Numbered from the stretch's first letter, positions 8,968-18,126 are shown. The stretch is DNA of 64,000 nucleotides from Ruminiclostridium cellobioparum DSM 1351 = ATCC 15832 (GCF_000621505.1 NZ_KK211290.1:53501-117500), one strand, 5' to 3'. Notes: generated by a model not told the origin, from the sequence alone. Numbers and translations: made by a program.

Positions 8968-9407
8968 TAACGCGTTGTAACAGCTAGTAGATCGATTATT
9001 TCACCAGTAAAAACAGTTTCTGATCATACCGGTACTTCCATACCAACTTCAAGCCATAGATTGCACACAAAGTACTTACTTGAAATAGTACGGTTCAAAA
9101 CAAGTATTTTCCCGCCGTCGCAGCAACTCGACCATCCGGGTCTCGCGTGCTGCTCAAATTGACCTCATGTCAATTTGACGGCAAAAAAACTTGTTTTTCA
9201 CCTACAGATTTCAGCAAGCACTTTTAATCGTGCTAATTTATAGCTTGAAGTTGTACTCGCGTACCTGTATAATCGGCAAAACTGTTCAGTTATAAAGTTC
9301 ATCGATAATTTAACCAGTAGTCTGTAACATCTAAAACGTATATTGTCCGGCGAGGAAAATTTCTTCAGGACAAGGCGGAGGAGAACAGACTACTAACACA
9401 ACGATTA
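8968..9407. repeat. Nested fold-back element, family A/B, copy B1 (contains C1)
   Basis: This element occupies nearly all of the 577-base gap 8914-9490, which has no gene. It opens with TAACGCGTTGT (8968) and closes with ACAACGATTA (9398-9407). Inner arms start near GGTACTTCCATACCAACTTC and end ...GAAGTTGTACTCGCGTACC. The core holds ACTCGACCATCCGGGTCTCG (9126-9145) and a 9-bp hairpin (9155-9177). The same core, in reverse orientation, occurs at 45667-45689. A family C repeat sits inside the right end. Confidence 0.75.
9316..9394. repeat. Family C palindromic repeat, copy C1
   Basis: The 10-bp ends are perfectly inverted: AGTAGTCTGT at 9316 and ACAGACTACT ending at 9394. The string AACATCTAAAACGTATATTG after the left end recurs in C2 (54970) and, inverted and with one or two changes, in C3 (63032). 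It appears inserted into element B1. Confidence 0.7.
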
Positions 9408-9490
9408 AATTTATTTATATTATACCAAATCAACAAAAAGTAAAACTGAAATTTCTCAAATTACTAAAATACAAATTTTATTCATAGGAT

Positions 9491-10408
9491 TTATTGCTTG
9501 GCAGCCTCCAGAGCCATCATGGCTGCACCGTGGGCGGCGCCGGCTTTTGGACACACGCATTTTAAGCCGGGGAATTCCTGCGATACCTTTTCAGTCAGCG
9601 TATTTCCGATATACCTGTCTTTGGTAAGTATGCTTCCGGAAAATGCAATTTCTCCACTATACAAATCAAGCTTTTCAACAACAGGCTTTACCAGCTTGAA
9701 TAATTCATCACTGCATTTATGGGAAATAGCCATAGCTGCACTATCTCCATTTATGCATGCGTCGGTAAGGTTTGGCGCCAGCCTTGCAATATCCCTCTTA
9801 TTGATTTCTTTACTATATATATAGCCTATAAGCTCTTCAACCGAATTGATTTTCAGTTGTGAAAATACCATATCTGTAAGTGCGGTGGCCTCTCCTCTTC
9901 CGTCATAGGCCCTGACTATCGCGCTCAGCATATCCCTGCCTATGGCATAACCGCTGCCCTCATCATCAATCAGGTACCCGAAGCCGCCTGTCCTGTGCTC
10001 AATTCCATGCCTGTTTCTGCCATAGCAGATTGATCCCGTACCTGCAATCAGGATTATTCCAACATCTTTTCCGAGAGCCCCATGGAGTGCTGTCTGATGG
10101 TCTCCCGATATAATAAGCCTTCCGGAATATCCACTGCTGACAATTGCAGCTTTCAAAGTCTCCCGTGCCAGGGCATTGCTAATACCTGCCGCGCCGGCAC
10201 AGGTACATGCGCATTCACTTGACGGACCTGTTTCACTGAATATTTTTTTAAAAATGTATTTCAAGTTGCTTTCAACATTGGTCACTGTTTCGCCATTTAT
10301 ATTAATTGCGCCCGATTTGAACTGGCTTAATACATTTCCCTGCAGGTCACACACAACCACTTCGGTTTTTGTTCCCCCGCCATCCAGCCCTATGACAAAT
10401 CCGCCCAC
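9491..10408 (-). CDS. BadF/BadG-family sugar kinase, probable MurNAc/GlcNAc kinase
   Basis: 305 residues of the ASKHA kinase fold. The phosphate-1 motif is IGLDGGGTKTEVVVCD near residue 6, the adenosine/phosphate-2 motif is IILIAGTGSICYG and the conserved GGFGYLIDDEGSGYAIGRD follows. The same family includes MurK of Clostridium acetobutylicum, which phosphorylates MurNAc and GlcNAc at C6. It is the last gene of the salvage operon, 11 bases after nagZ, where it can phosphorylate the sugars NamZ and NagZ release so that MurQ can act. Substrate is inferred from context. N-acetylglucosamine kinase alone is the main alternative. Confidence 0.82.
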   Translation of the reverse strand: MGGFVIGLDGGGTKTEVVVCDLQGNVLSQFKSGAININGETVTNVESNLKYIFKKIFSETGPSSECACTCAGAAGISNALARETLKAAIVSSGYSGRLIISGDHQTALHGALGKDVGIILIAGTGSICYGRNRHGIEHRTGGFGYLIDDEGSGYAIGRDMLSAIVRAYDGRGEATALTDMVFSQLKINSVEELIGYIYSKEINKRDIARLAPNLTDACINGDSAAMAISHKCSDELFKLVKPVVEKLDLYSGEIAFSGSILTKDRYIGNTLTEKVSQEFPGLKCVCPKAGAAHGAAMMALEAAKQ

Positions 10409-10419
10409 TTCAACACCTC

Positions 10420-11982
10420 CTATATATCTACCGGTAATTTGCCGGCCGGTATTATACTGCCTTTGAATATTTCAGAAAGTATATCAAAAATCTGTGTTGT
10501 ATATTCGTATGCTGCCAGTTTATAGGCTCTTTCGTCAATGCTGCCCAAATCATACGGATTTCTTAATGCCACTGCAATCACATTTTCATTATTCCCGCAC
10601 AGCCTGTTGACCAGCTCAAGCTGCCCGGGATTCAAATGACCGTTGTAGGTTCCGTAAACAACAGTTTTATGCCCTTCTGCTTTTTCAAGTACCTCTTTAA
10701 TTTCCTCTGCCGTTGGATTCACTGATGTCAGCAGGAACTGCCCGTCAAACTCCCGGGCCATATATTCAGGAAAACTAAAGCTCTTATCGGCTGAGCTGGA
10801 TGCCAATGTGGATCTGCCGGCATAGCTCCCTATGAACAGAGTATTGCTGTCAACAGGGGGGATGCCTCTGCCTTTGGCGCCAACGGATGTTATGCTTTTT
10901 TCACGGATATCTGCCGCCAGGGCTTTGTGCCCGGGACATCCAACAATGGCTATGTCGTCTCCGCCATATCCGTCAGCATGGTATTTCCTTTTAAAAGCAA
11001 TTATTTTTTTAACCGATTTGTCAATTGTCTCTACCGGTAATTCTCCGCTTTGAACTGCCTCTTCCATCAATTTGACTGCTTGTTCGACAAGTTCCGGAGT
11101 ATGGGATATGCATACTATGTTCACTCCTGCCTTTACCGCCTCCAGGGCACCTTTTGCCGTACCGTAATACTTTTTGACCGCATCCATTTCAAGGCAATCC
11201 GAAAATACAAGTCCTTCAAAGCCAAGCTGCTGCCTTAACAAACCGGTTATTATCCTGTGAGACATGGTGGCCGGTTTATTATTATTTTCTATTTGCGGAA
11301 ATAGTATGTGTGATGTCATTACAGCCTCTGCACCGTTATTTATGGCATTATGAAACGGAACTATTTCATTCGACATAAGTTCCGACAATGATTTGTCTAT
11401 AACGGGAAGGCCTATATGGGAATCCACCGCCGTATCGCCGTGGCCGGGAAAATGCTTTATTATGGGGAGGACCTGTGCGTCGATCAGGCCCTTCATCATT
11501 TCCATTCCAAACCCGGAAACCTGTTCCTTGCTGTCCCCAAAAGCTCTGACGCCTATTACGGGATTGTTCCTATTTGAGTTTATATCCAGAACCGGCGCCA
11601 TGTTCACATTTATACCAAGGGCTCCAAGCTCCCTGCCTGTGGCATGTCCGGCCCTGTATGCGTTCACGGGATCAACTGTTGCTGCTATTGCCATAGCCCC
11701 GGGAAAAATTGTCGCATCCCGGGGAAGCCTGGTTACCATACCGCCCTCCTGGTCCACGGCAATAAACGGCTGGTAGCCGGTATTGTTTTCAATAAGTTCC
11801 GTCAGTTCACTGCAAAGCTTTCTTACCTGGGACGAGGTTTCGATGTTATGTGAAAAAAGTATGGTATTGCCTATTTTATATTCCTCGACAAGCCTTTTAT
11901 ACTCGGGGCTGATATTTGAAGCAGGAAAACCTGCCATGATCATCTGCCCTATTTTTTCCCTAAGGGTCATTTTTTCCAGCAT
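10420..11982 (-). CDS. nagZ: Beta-N-acetylglucosaminidase, GH3 (NagZ)
   Basis: 520 residues. The GH3 TIM barrel fills residues 1-330, with PFIAVDQEGGMVTRL, the NagZ signature KHFPGHGDTAVDSHIGLP (His/Asp pair for acid-base catalysis) and the nucleophile Asp in VFSDCLEMDAV. A C-terminal GH3_C-like domain follows, as in Bacillus NagZ. It removes GlcNAc from the non-reducing end of muropeptide sugars. No signal peptide is present, unlike secreted Bacillus NagZ, so it should act inside the cell on imported material. Its GGAGGT ribosome binding site lies in the last codons of namZ, only two bases away, suggesting translational coupling. Confidence 0.92.
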   Translation of the reverse strand: MLEKMTLREKIGQMIMAGFPASNISPEYKRLVEEYKIGNTILFSHNIETSSQVRKLCSELTELIENNTGYQPFIAVDQEGGMVTRLPRDATIFPGAMAIAATVDPVNAYRAGHATGRELGALGINVNMAPVLDINSNRNNPVIGVRAFGDSKEQVSGFGMEMMKGLIDAQVLPIIKHFPGHGDTAVDSHIGLPVIDKSLSELMSNEIVPFHNAINNGAEAVMTSHILFPQIENNNKPATMSHRIITGLLRQQLGFEGLVFSDCLEMDAVKKYYGTAKGALEAVKAGVNIVCISHTPELVEQAVKLMEEAVQSGELPVETIDKSVKKIIAFKRKYHADGYGGDDIAIVGCPGHKALAADIREKSITSVGAKGRGIPPVDSNTLFIGSYAGRSTLASSSADKSFSFPEYMAREFDGQFLLTSVNPTAEEIKEVLEKAEGHKTVVYGTYNGHLNPGQLELVNRLCGNNENVIAVALRNPYDLGSIDERAYKLAAYEYTTQIFDILSEIFKGSIIPAGKLPVDI

Positions 11983-11984
11983 GG

Positions 11985-13133
11985 CTAACCTCCATACAAA
12001 TGGTACTGTGCTTTTATCCTGGCAAATCCGGCGCTTTCCTGCCGGTAGCTGTCCAGTAGCCGTTCCCTGTCCATTTTTTCATTTCTGATGGCATCATCTC
12101 CTGAAAGCAGGTCGATAAACTGTCTTGTGCTACCTTTGTAGGACGGCAGAAATTCAAATTCTTCAGAGTACATGTCTTTTATCCTGAATAGCAGTTCAAT
12201 CCCCGTATCCACTGACAATACACTGCTGTAATCAGTAATATGAACCTGTACGCCTTCACATTTCTCACCGTTGAATTTGGAGGCTGTAGGTTTAAAATGT
12301 ACAGGCCTGAACAGCACTCCCGGAAGCTTTCTCCTATTCATCTCATCAGCCAGTTTCTGTCCGTCAATAAAAGGCGCACCTATTATTTCAAAGGGACAGG
12401 TGGTACCTCTGCCTTCCGACATATTCGTTCCTTCAAACAGGCAGGTTCCGGGATATAAAAGTGCCGTATCAAAACGTGGAATTCCCATTGTAGGCATTAC
12501 CCACCTTCGTTTTGTATCTGGAAACAGCATTTTCCTGTCCCAGCCCTCACAGGGTATCACATGCAGTTTACAATTAAAATTCATTTGATCATTTGTCATT
12601 ATTGCAAATTCTCCGATTGTAAGCCCATACCTCATGCAGAGCGGGTATGCTCCTACAAAGGATTTAAACTCCGGTTTCAATATGTTTCCTTCAACGGTCA
12701 CACCATCCAGAGGATTGATTCTGTCCAGAACTGCAAATTCCCTGCCGCTGTTTGCACAGTCCTCAAGTGCATAAAGCATTGTATTTATAAAAGTAAAATA
12801 CCTTGTTCCCACATCCTGTATGTCATACACAACAATGTCCACCAGGTCCAGCATTTCCTTTGTCAGACGTTTGGAGTCCTTTCTGTAAAGACTGTAAACC
12901 TGCACACCCGTATAAGGATCCAGGTAGGTATCCACAAGAGCTCCGGCTTCAATGTCCCCGCGGACACCATGCTCCGGTGAGAATAATGCGGCAAGCTTAT
13001 ATTTTTTGTGAAATATACTTATTGTTGAGTTAAAATTATTATCAACACCGGAAGGTGAGGTTATCAGTCCTATTCTCTTACCCTTGAACAACCTGTTATA
13101 CTTGTCTGTTTGTTCCAAACCGTTTAATACCAT
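11985..13133 (-). CDS. namZ: Exo-beta-N-acetylmuramidase, DUF1343 / GH171 (NamZ-like)
   Basis: About 382 residues of the DUF1343 family. The characterised member, Bacillus NamZ (YbbC), cuts MurNAc from the non-reducing end of glycan chains. Family landmarks here are RIGLITSPSGVDNNFNSTI, the probable catalytic Glu in LFSPEHGVRGDIEAG, VVYDIQDVGTRYFTFI and AVLDRINPLDG. There is no signal peptide, so it is predicted to be cytoplasmic. The ATG at 13133 has a GGAGGT ribosome binding site and is preferred to the GTG 12 bases upstream. The neighbours nagZ, anmK and murQ support a role in peptidoglycan sugar salvage. Confidence 0.9.
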   Translation of the reverse strand: MVLNGLEQTDKYNRLFKGKRIGLITSPSGVDNNFNSTISIFHKKYKLAALFSPEHGVRGDIEAGALVDTYLDPYTGVQVYSLYRKDSKRLTKEMLDLVDIVVYDIQDVGTRYFTFINTMLYALEDCANSGREFAVLDRINPLDGVTVEGNILKPEFKSFVGAYPLCMRYGLTIGEFAIMTNDQMNFNCKLHVIPCEGWDRKMLFPDTKRRWVMPTMGIPRFDTALLYPGTCLFEGTNMSEGRGTTCPFEIIGAPFIDGQKLADEMNRRKLPGVLFRPVHFKPTASKFNGEKCEGVQVHITDYSSVLSVDTGIELLFRIKDMYSEEFEFLPSYKGSTRQFIDLLSGDDAIRNEKMDRERLLDSYRQESAGFARIKAQYHLYGG

Positions 13134-13187
13134 TTTAACCTCCACTTTTACCAGGTATATAAACCCGGCCGGATTGACTCCGGGATA

Positions 13188-13889
13188 TTAAAGCGAATCC
13201 TTTATAACCTTCATGGTTTCGGGTGCTATGGCAAAACACTCGGCTCTGCCTTTTCTGGCCTCTATTCCTCTTACTCTGCTCAAATGCGTGTAATATTCCA
13301 GGTACGGGAAAGATTTGCTGCCTGTCACAAACCAGTGTGTAGCCACTGCCTTTTGCCATAATTCAAACCCTTCGGTGATATCCATGTAAATATAAGGCTT
13401 GAAATCTACGGCATCCTCCCAGTTTTCGGCATAGTAAAGTCTCGATGCGAAAAAAGCAGGATTTTTACGTTCAAAAAACGGATTTCCTGCAAAGAAGCGG
13501 GCATCGTTCACTATTCTGTGAGTAGCCATATGATCCTTATGCATGCTGTTTTTAAAATGGGTTATTATCACATTGGGTTTAACTTCCCGGATTACATCGC
13601 ATACCTGATAACGAACGGTATCATTGTCAGGCAGTTCGCCATCGGGATAATCAAATACGACAGCTCTGCCTCCAAGCATCTGAGCAAAAGCCTCTGCTTC
13701 ACGCACCTTTTGCTCACGGTAGGCAGCCAGGGACATATCGGCCGGAGCTCCCTTTTCACCTGCGGTAAGTGCCAGCGTCACTATCTGATCGCCCCTTAGT
13801 GCATGGGTTGCCAGAACGCCGCCTGCTGTGAGTTCCATGTCCCCCACATGACCGCCTATTGCTAAAATCGTCATTTTGTTATCGCTCAT
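13188..13889 (-). CDS. PIG-L-family deacetylase-like protein with altered active site
   Basis: 233 residues with the PIG-L/LmbE Rossmann-like fold. The usual N-terminal motif AHPDDE is here GGHVGDMELTAGG. The zinc-binding His and second Asp remain, but the first Asp, the general base in MshB-type enzymes, is Gly. The third zinc ligand region THFKNSMHKDHMATHRIV is present. It may deacetylate an N-acetyl amino sugar, or bind one without catalysis. The ATG at 13889 overlaps the stop codon of the GNAT gene as ATGA and has a GGAGG ribosome binding site, so the two are coupled. A longer start at 13904 lacks one. The pairing with an acetyltransferase-like gene in the salvage operon is notable. Confidence 0.82.
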   Translation of the reverse strand: MSDNKMTILAIGGHVGDMELTAGGVLATHALRGDQIVTLALTAGEKGAPADMSLAAYREQKVREAEAFAQMLGGRAVVFDYPDGELPDNDTVRYQVCDVIREVKPNVIITHFKNSMHKDHMATHRIVNDARFFAGNPFFERKNPAFFASRLYYAENWEDAVDFKPYIYMDITEGFELWQKAVATHWFVTGSKSFPYLEYYTHLSRVRGIEARKGRAECFAIAPETMKVIKDSL

Positions 13890-14860
13890 AATTCCTGCCT
13901 CCATTCTTTTCTCATTACTGCAAATTCTCTGACCTCTTTGAAACCCGCCTTTTTATAAATGTTTATGGCAGGGTTTTCAATTCCGGTGTACAGTGACATA
14001 TAGTCAGCCCTGACTTTAATAAAAGCCTCACACAGCTTGAAAAACAAAATGCTGCCGAGACCATGCCCTTCATGTTCCTGATTGACTCCTATTCCGGCAA
14101 AATATCCCCGGCCCGATTCCTGACGTATTACAGGACCTGCGAAACCCACGGCCTTGCCGTCCCGGGCAGCTATCACCACCGGAATACCCTGGCGGGTGCA
14201 TTCCGCAATTTCCTTCTGCCATAATATATTATCAAAGCCGTGAAGCATTTCTTCTATGCCTGTATGTTTGGAATTGTCAAAAAGAGCCACTTCATAACCT
14301 GCTGCTTTAGCCTTTGTTTCTTTTTCAAGAATGCTCTCAGGCATGATGAATTGAGACAAATCCAAATACATGGCGCACTCACGGGTCCGTTCGGCATACC
14401 CGTTTTCCAGCAGTCCCTTGTGGAAGAAGCTGCCTGCAAATGCACCCGGCGCATTGTTGTGCTCATGCCTGGGTGTACCGGGGATGTACCAGGGCAGCAG
14501 CATTGGGTTGAAGAAAAGCACCTCCGCCTGTTTTTTTCCTTGCTCCAGAAAGGAAGCCTCAAGCTGTTCAAGGAGCAGCCTGAAATTTTCCTGATTTTCA
14601 TATTTGCTGTCCAATATGATGCAGGTGATATATCCCGACTTATCCCCCAGCGGAAGATCATCTCCGGTACATCCGCATGCAAAGCCTTTTACACCATCAA
14701 TGTCCAGAACAAAAGTATTATCCCGCTTAAAATACCTGTTTTCACTGAAAATATCTTTAAAGCTGCCTGCATCCAGTTCCTTATAACCGTCCCGAACTGC
14801 AGCCCTGTTCCATAAATCAATTATTTCAGCATCATATTTACTGTCATACTTAACGATCAT
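13886..14860 (-). CDS. GNAT-family acetyltransferase
   Basis: About 324 residues, twice one GNAT domain. The C-terminal half has the acetyl-CoA loop in GYFAGIGVNQEHEGHGLGS (motif R/Q-x-x-G-x-G as EGHGLG) and the terminal NPAINIYKKAGFKEV. The N-terminal half (YDAEIIDLWNRAAVRDGY, then DNTFVLDIDGVKGFACGCTG) resembles a degenerate second GNAT domain. It would transfer an acetyl group from acetyl-CoA to an amine. The ATG at 14860 has a GGAGG ribosome binding site; the ORF runs open to 14884 without one. It is coupled to the PIG-L-like gene. An amino sugar substrate is inferred from the operon only. Confidence 0.82.
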   Translation of the reverse strand: MIVKYDSKYDAEIIDLWNRAAVRDGYKELDAGSFKDIFSENRYFKRDNTFVLDIDGVKGFACGCTGDDLPLGDKSGYITCIILDSKYENQENFRLLLEQLEASFLEQGKKQAEVLFFNPMLLPWYIPGTPRHEHNNAPGAFAGSFFHKGLLENGYAERTRECAMYLDLSQFIMPESILEKETKAKAAGYEVALFDNSKHTGIEEMLHGFDNILWQKEIAECTRQGIPVVIAARDGKAVGFAGPVIRQESGRGYFAGIGVNQEHEGHGLGSILFFKLCEAFIKVRADYMSLYTGIENPAINIYKKAGFKEVREFAVMRKEWRQEL

Positions 14861-14951
14861 AGTAAGCCTCCATTCTGCTGCCACCCAGCGTCACAAATAG
14901 TCTGTCCTGCAAGTAAATCATATAATTCCCATATTATAAAAGCCGCTTGTA

Positions 14952-16142
14952 TTACAGGCTTATCTTTCCCATAACCACCGCTTTGGAAGCCCCGGTGACT
15001 CCCGGAATATTATTTGCTTTAGCCGCAACAGTATAGTCGGCAAGTATGGCAAAAGCTATGGCTTCCTTGGCATCACTGCTGTATCCCAGCTGTTCCTGGG
15101 TATAGGTCTGGACATTATATGCCGACATTTCGGTTTTTATATAATTTACAAGTGTATTGTTGTAGCTGCCTCCGCCGCCCAGGACAATGTAGTCGGCACT
15201 GCACCGGGGCTTTATATACCTTCTGTAGGAATCAGCTATGGACCATGCGGTAAAATATGTGACGGTAGCTATCCCATCCTCATTTGATATATTATTCTCC
15301 AGCATATATTGATAAACCATTTCTGTGTAATCCTTGCCGAACAGCTCTCTGCCGGTGGATTTGGGCGGCACCGCATCAAAATAGGGATTGTTGATAAGTC
15401 TTTTCAGAAGACTGTCATTTACTGTTCCCTTTTTAGCTATTTCTCCGCCCGGATCATAAAGCAGCCTTCCTTTTGAAGTTTTTTGCACAAGACCATCTAT
15501 TATCATATTTCCGGGTCCGGTATCAAAAGCGGATATCTCCCATATATTTTTCCCCGCAGGAATTATTGTTATATTTCCGATTCCTCCTATATTCTGGAGC
15601 AATACGTTTTTTCCCTCATCACTGTATAGCAGATATTCGGTAAACGGCACCAGCGGCGCCCCCTGGCCTCCTGCCGCCATATCCGCCACCCTGAAGTCGG
15701 ATACACAGGGTATTCCTGTTCTGGCAGATATAACGGCACCTTCCCCTATCTGGACGGTATATCTGATATCATAACCATCTTCATTTGAAACCTGGGGCTG
15801 ATGATACACCGTCTGCCCGTGGGAACCGATGAAATCTATATCCTCCGCCTCCAGGCCGGCTTTTTTTATTACCTGGAGGGCCGCCTGGGCAAACAGCTCT
15901 CCCAGCAGAAAATTCATATAGCCCAGCTTGTCAACCGTAGATGTATCAACATCAAACAATTCCATTATTTTTTTACGGACACTGCTGCTGTACGGAATAT
16001 TTTCAAATGCGCATAATTTAATTTTTATTCCAGCATTTACAGTAATTATTTCGACGACTGCGGCATCTATTCCATCGACTGAAGTCCCTGACATAAGGCC
16101 TACAGCCCTTCTTACGGTTTTTCCGGCTATTCGTTCAAGCAT
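14952..16142 (-). CDS. anmK: Anhydro-N-acetylmuramic acid kinase
   Basis: 396 residues, slightly longer than the E. coli enzyme. It has the AnmK opening VGLMSGTSVDGIDAAVVEI with the ATP-binding GTSVDG, then FIGSHGQTVYHQPQ, LLQNIGGIGNITI, FDTGPGNMIIDGLV and VLGGGGSYN. The enzyme opens the 1,6-anhydro ring of anhydro-MurNAc and phosphorylates C6, giving MurNAc-6-phosphate, the substrate of MurQ at the front of the same operon. Gram-positives rarely make anhydro-muropeptides in bulk, so the gene suggests use of material produced by lytic transglycosylases, possibly from other bacteria. It follows the importer permease by 45 bases. Confidence 0.94.
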   Translation of the reverse strand: MLERIAGKTVRRAVGLMSGTSVDGIDAAVVEIITVNAGIKIKLCAFENIPYSSSVRKKIMELFDVDTSTVDKLGYMNFLLGELFAQAALQVIKKAGLEAEDIDFIGSHGQTVYHQPQVSNEDGYDIRYTVQIGEGAVISARTGIPCVSDFRVADMAAGGQGAPLVPFTEYLLYSDEGKNVLLQNIGGIGNITIIPAGKNIWEISAFDTGPGNMIIDGLVQKTSKGRLLYDPGGEIAKKGTVNDSLLKRLINNPYFDAVPPKSTGRELFGKDYTEMVYQYMLENNISNEDGIATVTYFTAWSIADSYRRYIKPRCSADYIVLGGGGSYNNTLVNYIKTEMSAYNVQTYTQEQLGYSSDAKEAIAFAILADYTVAAKANNIPGVTGASKAVVMGKISL

Positions 16143-16187
16143 GATCTCAACTCCCGAAACATTCTGTCTCTAATTCTGGGGCAGCTT

Positions 16188-17048
16188 TTATCCCTTTACG
16201 GCACCTACCGTCACTCCCTGCAGGAAGTATTTCTGCAAGCTGAAAAACAGTATGAACATAGGTATCGCGGAGATAGTTGCTCCTGCCATCATAGGTGAGA
16301 AATATGTGGTATTTGCAAAACGGAAATTCTTTAACCCAACCTGGATGGTCTGCATATCCATTGTCTTGGTTACCAGGAACGGCCAGAAAAATGTATTCCA
16401 GTTTTCCATAAAGGTCATAATGGCCATTACCGCAAGTACTGTTTTTGAAAGGGGAACAATGATTTTGGTAAATATCTGGAACTGGTTGCAGCCTTCAATT
16501 TTTGCACATTCTATTACTTCAGTAGGAAGTGTTGACATAAACTGCTTTGCAAGGAATATGTTATATACTCCGCAAAGGGTAGGCAGCATAAGTGATGCAT
16601 AGGTATTTGAAAGATTAAAAATATTAACAATCAAAATATATAACGGTACCTGTACAACCTGATATGGAATCATCATCGCAATCAGCAGCAGGAAGAAAAG
16701 CCATTTCCTGCCCGGAAACTTTATCTTTGAGAAGGCGTATCCCGCCATGCCTGCAAATACCACATTGGATACTGTGGCAACCGAAGCGATCAGAAGCGAA
16801 TTCAACAGCCATCTCACTGAATATTCACTGTAATTGAAGAAAAATTTGAAGGAATCCAGTGTAAATTTTGTCGGAATCAACGAATAATTTACCGCTCCGG
16901 CTTCTATGGGATCCCCGAACGAAGAGATAATCATAAAGTATATTGGAAATAATGTGGCCACAGCAAATAGCAGGAGAAATGCGATGGATATACCTTTATA
17001 TATTATCTCGTGCCTCTTGTTACCGCCGTAACTCTTATATAGTGACAT
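16188..17048 (-). CDS. Sugar ABC importer permease, MalG-type
   Basis: About 286 residues with six predicted membrane segments (first IAFLLLFAVATLFPIYFMII). The permease coupling loop has EAA-type sequence: EVIECAKIEGCNQFQIFTKI, followed by VPLSKTVLAVMAIMTFM. It ends YFLQGVTVGAVKG, the usual C-terminus of CUT1 permeases. With the next permease and binding protein it forms the channel; no ATPase gene is in the operon, so a shared MsmK-type ATPase encoded elsewhere is expected. ATG 17048 has a GGAGG ribosome binding site; a GTG 21 bases upstream does not. Confidence 0.92.
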   Translation of the reverse strand: MSLYKSYGGNKRHEIIYKGISIAFLLLFAVATLFPIYFMIISSFGDPIEAGAVNYSLIPTKFTLDSFKFFFNYSEYSVRWLLNSLLIASVATVSNVVFAGMAGYAFSKIKFPGRKWLFFLLLIAMMIPYQVVQVPLYILIVNIFNLSNTYASLMLPTLCGVYNIFLAKQFMSTLPTEVIECAKIEGCNQFQIFTKIIVPLSKTVLAVMAIMTFMENWNTFFWPFLVTKTMDMQTIQVGLKNFRFANTTYFSPMMAGATISAIPMFILFFSLQKYFLQGVTVGAVKG

Positions 17049-17102
17049 GTTAATAATCCTCCTTCTCACCCGGCAATGTATGAATCTATATGTTACAGAG
17101 CA

Positions 17103-18011
17103 TTAGTATTCAACATCATCACCCAGCACCTTGAACTGGAATATGGATATAACTGCAATTATTGCTGCCAATACAAGCGACTGTGCAGCGGCTATTCCGA
17201 ATTTGGAATATTTGAAAGCGTTGTTGAATATGAGCAGTCCCACCATGGTTGTCGCATTGTTGGGGCCGCCTCCCGTCATCATGTAGGCATTCATGAACAC
17301 CTGGAAGGAACCTATTATTCCCGTTACCAGAAGGAATAATGTTGTAGGCTTCAGAAGAGGGATAATTATATATCTGAGCTTTTTTATAAAAGTTGCTCCG
17401 TCCAGATCTGCGCTTTCAAAAAAGCTGTCGGGAATACCCAATAAAGCGGCCAGATAGATTATTATACTTGTACCATGGCTTGACAGCCATGACATCAATA
17501 GAAGTGACAGCATTGCTGTATTGCTTGATCCCAGCCAGTTCTGGTTACTGATTCCGAACCACCCTATAATGGTGTTTAATATTCCCTGAGGCATGGGATC
17601 AAATATCCACAGCCAGACTACCGAAAGTGCAACTCCGGAAGCTACTACCGGTAAATAATATATGGCTTTAAAAAAAGTCTGGAGAGATTTCTTAAGCGGA
17701 TATATCATTACTGCAATAATAAAGGAGATAAATAATGAGACAGGTACTGAAAAAACCGTATATGTTACTGTATTTACAATTGATTTGCCGAAAAGCTTAT
17801 CCTTCAGCAAACCAGCATAGTTTTCCAAGCCAATCCATTGTGAACCCAATGGTTTAAATTCCTGAAAGCTTATTATAAATGCGCTTATGACAGGATAAAG
17901 AGTAAACATGGCAAAAACAGCTAATGCAACTGCTATAAATACGTATCCCCAGAAGTAATCTTCATTGAATTTGAATTTTCTCTTTTTAACCTCATTTTTG
18001 CAATTATTCAT
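17103..18011 (-). CDS. Sugar ABC importer permease, MalF/UgpA-type
   Basis: 302 residues, six membrane segments (YVFIAVALAVFAMFTLYPVI first) and the EAA loop as SFFESADLDGATFIKKLRYI. This is the larger-type CUT1 permease partner. It lies between the binding protein and the second permease in the salvage operon. A muropeptide sugar or GlcNAc-MurNAc saccharide as substrate is inferred from the enzymes encoded with it. Confidence 0.92.
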   Translation of the reverse strand: MNNCKNEVKKRKFKFNEDYFWGYVFIAVALAVFAMFTLYPVISAFIISFQEFKPLGSQWIGLENYAGLLKDKLFGKSIVNTVTYTVFSVPVSLFISFIIAVMIYPLKKSLQTFFKAIYYLPVVASGVALSVVWLWIFDPMPQGILNTIIGWFGISNQNWLGSSNTAMLSLLLMSWLSSHGTSIIIYLAALLGIPDSFFESADLDGATFIKKLRYIIIPLLKPTTLFLLVTGIIGSFQVFMNAYMMTGGGPNNATTMVGLLIFNNAFKYSKFGIAAAQSLVLAAIIAVISIFQFKVLGDDVEY

Positions 18012-18059
18012 AAGCCCCTCCCGAACCTTGTTACATCTATCTTCCGGTTTTAATTTCCG

Positions 18060-18108
18060 TCCAGCATATTAATGAAGTCTTTCAAGCCGACCTTACTAAT
18101 ATACTGGA
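18060..18108 (-). other. Intercistronic stem-loop after the binding-protein gene
   Basis: TCCAGCATATTAATGAAG pairs imperfectly with CTTACTAATATACTGGA in the 115-base gap between binding protein and permease. Stem-loops here commonly raise binding-protein mRNA over permease mRNA. There is no T-run on the minus strand, so it is not a simple terminator. Confidence 0.5.
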
Positions 18109-18126
18109 CAGAACCTTGATATATTA

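Noticed and set aside
8968-9407. Insertion sequence with transposase
   Set aside because: No element of families A-E contains an ORF of useful length. At most they are non-autonomous.
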